Shown here: one piece after another, positions 6,200 through 10,053 of the stretch | Layout: each line of letters starts with the position of its first letter | How positions within the stretch are numbered: the first letter of the stretch is position 1 | Origin: Chloroflexota bacterium | Lineage (GTDB): Bacteria > Chloroflexota > Dehalococcoidia > SAR202 > UBA11138 | NCBI GenBank assembly: GCA_002710885.1 | Contig: PAIW01000148.1 | Location: forward strand, 1 to 10,053 | DNA: 10,053 nt | Direction: 5' to 3' | Notes under the pieces: model-generated | The model's input: only the letters and a program-made list of their open reading frames with translations | Told to the model about the DNA's origin: nothing | Database searches by the model: none | Made by a program: the position numbers and the translations under genes

Positions 6200-7387
6200 A
6201 TGGACATTCAATTCACAGACGAGGAAGTAGCCTTTCGCGAGGAAATTCAACAGTTCTTGAGAGAGGAGCTTCCCGACGACTGGGACCCTTTGAACCAGGG
6301 CAGCCCCCACTCGCCTGAGCAGTTACCCTTCACGAAAGCCATGGCAGACAAGCTGGCAGACAAAGGCTGGCTGACGCTCGCCTGGCCCGAAGAATACGGA
6401 GGGCAGGCCCGCTCGATCATGGAGCAAACCGTCTATCGGGAAGAGATGACCTATTGGGGCGTCCCCGGCACCGATCTCGGCACAGGCGCCATAAGCTGGG
6501 TAGGCCCTGTGCTCATGATCTCAGGCACAGAAGAGCAAAAATCCGAACACCTGCCGCCAATAGCTAATGCCGAGCGGTACTGGTGCACACTGTACTCAGA
6601 GCCTGGCTCCGGCTCAGATTTGGCCTCGCTTCAAACTTCGGCTGTTCAAGACGGCGACGACTACATCATCAACGGCCAGAAAATCTGGACCAGTTCTGGT
6701 CACATCGCCGACTGGGGCTGGCTGGCCGCGAGAACCGACCCCGATGCTCCCAAACACCGGGGAATCAGTCTCTTTATGCTGGATATGAAATCTCCGGGCG
6801 TCACAGTGCGGCCAATCGTCAACATGGCAGGGAGCCATGAATTTAACGAGGTCTACTTCGACAACGTCCGCGTCCCCAAAGGGAATCTGGTAGGCGAGGA
6901 AAACCGGGGCTGGTACACGCTAGCTGTTGCCTTGGACTTCGAGCGGTCTGGCGTAGGATACTCCGCCAGCGCGAGACGCACATTGGAAACGCTGGTCAAA
7001 TACGCGAAGGAAACTAATCGCAACGGGAATCCACTATCAGAAGACCCAATCGTTCGTCACAAATTGGCAGAACGGAAAATCGAGATCGAGGTGTCTCGCT
7101 GGTTGTCCTACCAGGTGGCTTGGATGCAAAGTCAGGACATGGTACCCAACGCAGAAGCATCAATGTCTAAGCTTTTTGGAACAGAGCTTACTCAGAAGGT
7201 CGCCCAGACGGGAATGGACATCCTCGGAATGACAGGCCAGATATCCCAAGGATCGAAATGGGCACCCTTGCAAGGATACATACAACGCCTCTATCTAAGC
7301 TCGGTGTCATCCACAATCGCGGCAGGCACCTCCGAGATACAAAGAGACATCATCGCTCGGCGAGGTCTTGGCCTACCGAGAGCATAA
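6200..7387 (+). CDS. Acyl-CoA dehydrogenase family protein
   Basis: A 395-residue flavoprotein with the full acyl-CoA dehydrogenase fold: a helical N-terminal domain with WPEEYGG (62-68), the beta domain with YSEPGSGSDLAS (132-143) and IINGQKIWTSSG (156-167), and the C-terminal helical domain ending in AAGTSEIQR (374-382). It would desaturate an acyl-CoA at C2-C3, passing electrons from FAD to an electron-transfer flavoprotein. The residue before GT, the catalytic glutamate in medium-chain enzymes, is alanine (A375). Instead a glutamate is present at E248 in LDFER, the position used by isovaleryl-CoA and long-chain enzymes and by some actinobacterial steroid side-chain dehydrogenases. This suggests an active enzyme for branched or bulky substrates (inference). 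Start ATG 6200 follows GGAGG at 6190-6194. It lies 86 bases after the second SDR, with a hairpin between. Confidence 0.95.
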   Translation: MDIQFTDEEVAFREEIQQFLREELPDDWDPLNQGSPHSPEQLPFTKAMADKLADKGWLTLAWPEEYGGQARSIMEQTVYREEMTYWGVPGTDLGTGAISWVGPVLMISGTEEQKSEHLPPIANAERYWCTLYSEPGSGSDLASLQTSAVQDGDDYIINGQKIWTSSGHIADWGWLAARTDPDAPKHRGISLFMLDMKSPGVTVRPIVNMAGSHEFNEVYFDNVRVPKGNLVGEENRGWYTLAVALDFERSGVGYSASARRTLETLVKYAKETNRNGNPLSEDPIVRHKLAERKIEIEVSRWLSYQVAWMQSQDMVPNAEASMSKLFGTELTQKVAQTGMDILGMTGQISQGSKWAPLQGYIQRLYLSSVSSTIAAGTSEIQRDIIARRGLGLPRA

Positions 7388-7462
7388 ATCACGCCGTCGT
7401 TCCCGCGGCTGGTTAATGATTCGCGCATCCCTGTTCGCCCAGCATTTCAGGAGTTCTGACAA

Positions 7463-7770
7463 TTGCCAGATCGTCCAAACATCGTGTTCATGCTGCCTGA
7501 ACAGCTTCGGCCCGATTTCCTGAACTATTATGGGGCGGACTTTATCAACACTCCCAACATCGACTGGGTCGCGAATGACGGAAACCGATACGATCGAGCA
7601 TATTCCGCGTCGTCGCTCTGCATTCAGGCACGGACTGCGCTACCTATTTCTGTGGTGTCGATGCTCATTTCGACAGGCTACATCTGGATTCGATATTATT
7701 GATCCCGTCTCGGAAGTGTTGACACCGAATCTCGGCGATACTACATTGGTTGCCAACCTGCGTGGGTATT
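7463..7770 (+). pseudogene. Sulfatase (alkaline phosphatase superfamily) 5' remnant, frameshifted and truncated
   Basis: The frame from TTG 7463 begins like a type I sulfatase: RPNIVFM, QLRPDFL, YGADFINTPNID, YDRAYSASSLC, then CIQARTAL where the active-site signature C-x-P/A-x-R lies. After codon 60 or so the frame is lost. A second frame resumes with GVDAH at 7654-7668, as in the usual LLTG-x-DAHR, and a third gives IIDPVSEVLTPNLGDTTL (about 7694-7747) and VANLRGY, resembling the segment that leads to REAGY in sulfatases. At least two frame changes are needed, and the remaining 350-400 codons are missing. Key residues also look changed: the metal-binding Asp of the N-terminal motif is Glu (LPEQL), and the signature Pro is Gln. 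AGGAG at 7449-7453 shows it once had a ribosome binding site. A sequencing error could explain a frame shift but not the missing bulk. Confidence 0.75.
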
Positions 7771-7778
7771 TCATTATT

Positions 7779-7783
7779 AGGAG
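7779..7783 (+). promoter_or_regulatory. Ribosome binding site AGGAG deciding the NIPSNAP start
   Basis: AGGAG lies five bases before ATG 7789. It favours this start over an in-frame TTG at 7750, which would add 13 residues read out of the sulfatase remnant. Family members begin with the same M-F/Y-E-LR-Y pattern. Confidence 0.8.
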
Positions 7784-7788
7784 TCGTT

Positions 7789-8109
7789 ATGTTTTTCGAA
7801 TTACGAGAGTACCGCACTCAACCCGGAGAGCGGGAAAACTGGGTCAAGTTTATGGAAGAGCAGATTATCCCCTTCCAAGTTTCTAAGGGCATGGTCATCG
7901 TTGCCAGCTTCGTGGGGCAAGAAGAGGATGACCTGTACATCTGGGTCCGCCGCTTTGAGAGCGAAGAGCAACGAGAGAAGCTATACGAAGCGGTCTATCA
8001 GAGTGACACTTGGAAGAATGAAATCGGACCCAAAATTCCCGCGATGATGGTCCGAGACAAAATCGTCGTTCGACGAATCGAAGCCACTCCCCACTCAGTA
8101 TTGCAGTAA
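7789..8109 (+). CDS. NIPSNAP-family protein (dimeric alpha/beta barrel type)
   Basis: A 106-residue soluble protein. The N-terminus MFFELREYRTQPG, then W18, MEEQIIPFQ (22-30), GMVIVASFVG (34-43) and YIWVRRFES (50-58) followed by a charged helix and YQSDTWKNE, is the NIPSNAP pattern within the dimeric alpha/beta (ferredoxin-like) barrel fold. Bacterial members often sit beside catabolic genes and their biochemical role is mostly unknown. There is no signal peptide or membrane segment. It lies 23 bases before the amidohydrolase gene, so the two are probably translated from one transcript. Its upstream region is the sulfatase remnant, with no promoter recognised between them. Confidence 0.88.
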   Translation: MFFELREYRTQPGERENWVKFMEEQIIPFQVSKGMVIVASFVGQEEDDLYIWVRRFESEEQREKLYEAVYQSDTWKNEIGPKIPAMMVRDKIVVRRIEATPHSVLQ

Positions 8110-8132
8110 ACTCAAACAACTGGACTAGGGGA

Positions 8133-9686
8133 ATGAAAATCCCGAGACCGGACCTGCTGTTCGTGAACTGCCGGGTGTTGACGATGGACGATCAACACCC
8201 GGTCGCCGAATCTGTCGCAATCACGGGCGACCGCGTCACCTGGGTCGGATCAGACCGTGATTCAGATGGGTTGATCTCAGGGGCAAATCGTGTCATCAAT
8301 GGCTTGGGGCGGACCCTCATTCCCGGTTTTCACGACGCCCACATCCACTTTCTAGCATACGCTGCCAGTTTCCAGGCTGTCGATTGCAGACCGTCCTCTG
8401 TTTCGTCGATACTGGACATCAAGAACTCGATCGAGGACCGCGCCAAATCCATAATGCCAGGCCAGTGGATTCGCGCTGTCGGATACAGCGAATTCGATCT
8501 TCTCGAAGGCCGCCACCCCACACGATGGGAACTCGATCAGGCTGCGGCAGACAATCCCGTTCGACTTATACACCGGTCCGGACACGCATGCGTTCTGAAC
8601 AGTCGCGCTCTAGATTTGGCGGGCATAACAGATTCGACGCCGGAACCTCCTGGATCGACAATTCTTCGTGATTTGAACACCGGCGCACCCAACGGTGTGC
8701 TTCTGGAGATGGACGATTTTCTGGAAGGCAAAATTCCAGCACCCACGATCCAAGAGTTGGCCTCCAATGTTGCTGAGGCGAGTCAGGCATTGGCTTCTCT
8801 AGGGATCACCGCGCTACAGGATGCGACTCCATCGAACTCCATCTCGCGTTGGGAGACATTTGGAGCGCTGAAATCCGACGACACATTGTCGCAGCGCGTG
8901 ACATTCATGATCGGAGGGGAATCAACGACTAAGTTTCTCCGATCTGGAGCTGTACGAGACTCCAAAGACATGAACCTCAGAATCGGCGCCGCGAAATTAA
9001 TGGTGACAAAAACCTCGGGCAGTCTTTTTCCCGACGTGACAGCAATCCACGAGACAGTCAGAAAACTGGACAACAAAGGCTTTCAGGTGGCGATCCACGC
9101 GGTAGAATCTGAAGCTGTTTCAGCCGGAGCAGAGGCGATTGCTTGGACTAGAACATCAGGCTCACAGCTTCGCCATAGACTTGAACACTGCTCGGAAATG
9201 CCCCCTGTCACACTTGAACAAGTTGTCGCATCTGGGGCCATCGTAGTCACACAGCCTGGCTTCGTCTACGCCAGCGGACGACGGTACCTGGCAGAGACCA
9301 CCGCTGCCGACCACCCGTGGTTATATCGGATAGGCGGATTGAGGAAAGCGGGAACCAGGTTGGCTTTTGGCTCCGACGCTCCAGTGATCGACCCGAATCC
9401 GATGCTCGGAATATACAGCGCCGTGAGCAGAAAGTCGCAGGACGGCAACGTCGTGGCGTTTGATGAATCCATCAGCTTGCACGATGCTCTGGAAGCATAC
9501 ACGCTAGGCTCGGCGTTCGCGGGCCGGATGGAATCACATTTGGGAGCTATCAAGCCGGAACTGCTAGCGGATATGGTTTTGCTCGACCGTGACGTCACGA
9601 CGATTGAGCAAGCAGAACTCACTGAAATTCAGGTGAATAATACTGTGATCGGCGGCGCAATGGCATGGGACATCGAGGATCAATAA
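8133..9686 (+). CDS. YtcJ-like metal-dependent amidohydrolase (amidohydrolase family 3)
   Basis: A 517-residue protein of the amidohydrolase superfamily. Directly visible are IPGFHDAHIHF (63-73) with metal ligands H70 and H72, RSGHACVLNSRAL (148-160) typical of YtcJ-type proteins, K288 in GAAKLMV, H322 in AIHAVES, H352 in RHRLEHC and D415 in FGSDAPV, followed by the closing beta-sandwich with ADMVLLDRD (479-487). All expected metal and catalytic positions are kept, so the enzyme should be active, hydrolysing an amide or cyclic amide; the substrate cannot be read from sequence. No signal peptide, so cytoplasmic. The ATG at 8133 fits the family's N-terminus (D-L-F-N-R-V-TMD pattern), but the only Shine-Dalgarno-like stretch, AGGGGA (8127-8132), directly abuts it, so initiation may be weak or coupled to the preceding gene. 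Confidence 0.92.
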   Translation: MKIPRPDLLFVNCRVLTMDDQHPVAESVAITGDRVTWVGSDRDSDGLISGANRVINGLGRTLIPGFHDAHIHFLAYAASFQAVDCRPSSVSSILDIKNSIEDRAKSIMPGQWIRAVGYSEFDLLEGRHPTRWELDQAAADNPVRLIHRSGHACVLNSRALDLAGITDSTPEPPGSTILRDLNTGAPNGVLLEMDDFLEGKIPAPTIQELASNVAEASQALASLGITALQDATPSNSISRWETFGALKSDDTLSQRVTFMIGGESTTKFLRSGAVRDSKDMNLRIGAAKLMVTKTSGSLFPDVTAIHETVRKLDNKGFQVAIHAVESEAVSAGAEAIAWTRTSGSQLRHRLEHCSEMPPVTLEQVVASGAIVVTQPGFVYASGRRYLAETTAADHPWLYRIGGLRKAGTRLAFGSDAPVIDPNPMLGIYSAVSRKSQDGNVVAFDESISLHDALEAYTLGSAFAGRMESHLGAIKPELLADMVLLDRDVTTIEQAELTEIQVNNTVIGGAMAWDIEDQ

Positions 9687-9699
9687 ATCCTGGCCTAGC

Positions 9700-10053
9700 T
9701 CAATTTCGCCTAGTGATGACGTAGTTCAAAAGCTCTTCGAGCGAGTCTCGAGACGGGTTCCTGGGAAGCGACAGCAACGCTTCGCGAGAGACCCTACACC
9801 GTTCTTCCGCAACCGCGAACGCTGCATCGATTACAACAGGTTGCTGAACCATGTCAACTGCCGTGGACAGCATGTCTCGGTCGTCCTGATCTACGAAGAA
9901 CTTCGGTATCGGATTGTCATTAGGGTACATTTGCATTGCAATGAGCGCAGGCAGAGTGAGTATGCCGTGCGCCAAGTCGCTGCCTATCGGCTTGCCGACC
10001 TCTTCGGGCGTGCCTTCAAAATCCAAAATATCATCCACAATCTGAAAGGCCAT
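9700..10053 (-). CDS. Polyprenyl diphosphate synthase (trans-isoprenyl type), C-terminal part only
   Basis: The last 118 or so codons of a gene read leftwards and cut by the right edge of the window; the methionine at the edge is internal. AFQIVDDILDF carries the second aspartate-rich motif DDILD (fragment residues 7-11), which binds Mg-diphosphate, followed by GKPIGSDLAHGILTLPALIA, the usual GKP-GNDL-G--TLP block. The C-terminal helices (SREAL to LLNYVITRRN) match the end of octaprenyl/heptaprenyl/geranylgeranyl synthases, where SLEELLNYVITR is common. Complete members are about 320-330 residues, so around 200 including the first Asp-rich motif lie outside, and the chain length made cannot be inferred. 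It converges with the amidohydrolase gene, with 13 bases between the stops and no terminator hairpin seen. Confidence 0.93.
   Translation of the reverse strand: MAFQIVDDILDFEGTPEEVGKPIGSDLAHGILTLPALIAMQMYPNDNPIPKFFVDQDDRDMLSTAVDMVQQPVVIDAAFAVAEERCRVSREALLSLPRNPSRDSLEELLNYVITRRN

Noticed and set aside
7530..7886. A separate 118-codon gene in another frame over the sulfatase and NIPSNAP region
   Set aside because: Its middle part is explained as frameshifted sulfatase sequence and its end runs out of frame through the NIPSNAP gene; it has no ribosome binding site and no composition of its own.
9687..9699. Bidirectional terminator between the converging amidohydrolase and polyprenyl synthase genes
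   Set aside because: The 13-base gap holds no inverted repeat long enough to form a hairpin.

Overview
The window carries ten coding regions, one of them a decayed remnant. All lie on the + strand except the last, which is cut by the right edge. The sequence looks like a free-living bacterium of moderate GC content (low to mid 50s percent by eye). The mix of paralogous SDRs, an acyl-CoA dehydrogenase, a NIPSNAP-type protein, a sulfatase remnant and a YtcJ-like amidohydrolase resembles the catabolic paralog expansions of marine Chloroflexota such as the SAR202 group. That assignment is an inference from gene content only; no taxonomic marker gene is present.

Positions 1-2111 hold the 3' end of pxpA followed by complete pxpB and pxpC, overlapping head to tail. 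Together they encode the prokaryotic ATP-dependent 5-oxoprolinase, which recycles pyroglutamate to glutamate. A ketopantoate-reductase-family dehydrogenase (2153-3208) follows 41 bases later with a strong ribosome binding site and is probably co-transcribed. A DedA/YqaA-type membrane protein (3359-3967) comes next after a 150-base gap and may be an independent unit.

Positions 4203-7387 form a fatty-acid-oxidation-like block. It has two tandem duplicated SDRs of the HSD17B4/MFE-2 (3R-hydroxyacyl-CoA dehydrogenase) type, then a stem-loop, then an acyl-CoA dehydrogenase. The 235-base leader before the first SDR contains two adjacent inverted repeats that could be operators. Both SDRs have replaced the near-invariant NNAG motif with TPAG, and the first has also lost the glycine of the 'PG' motif.

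Positions 7463-7770 hold the first 100 or so codons of a sulfatase, broken by frame shifts and missing the rest of the gene. Its end runs into the ribosome binding site of a short NIPSNAP-family gene (7789-8109), which is followed by a metal-dependent amidohydrolase (8133-9686). On the minus strand, converging with it, is the C-terminal third of a polyprenyl diphosphate synthase (9700-10053).

I see no CRISPR array, tRNA, rRNA, insertion sequence or prophage gene, and no complete new multi-gene defence or biosynthetic system. The most unusual items are the TPAG SDR pair and the decayed sulfatase next to the NIPSNAP gene.
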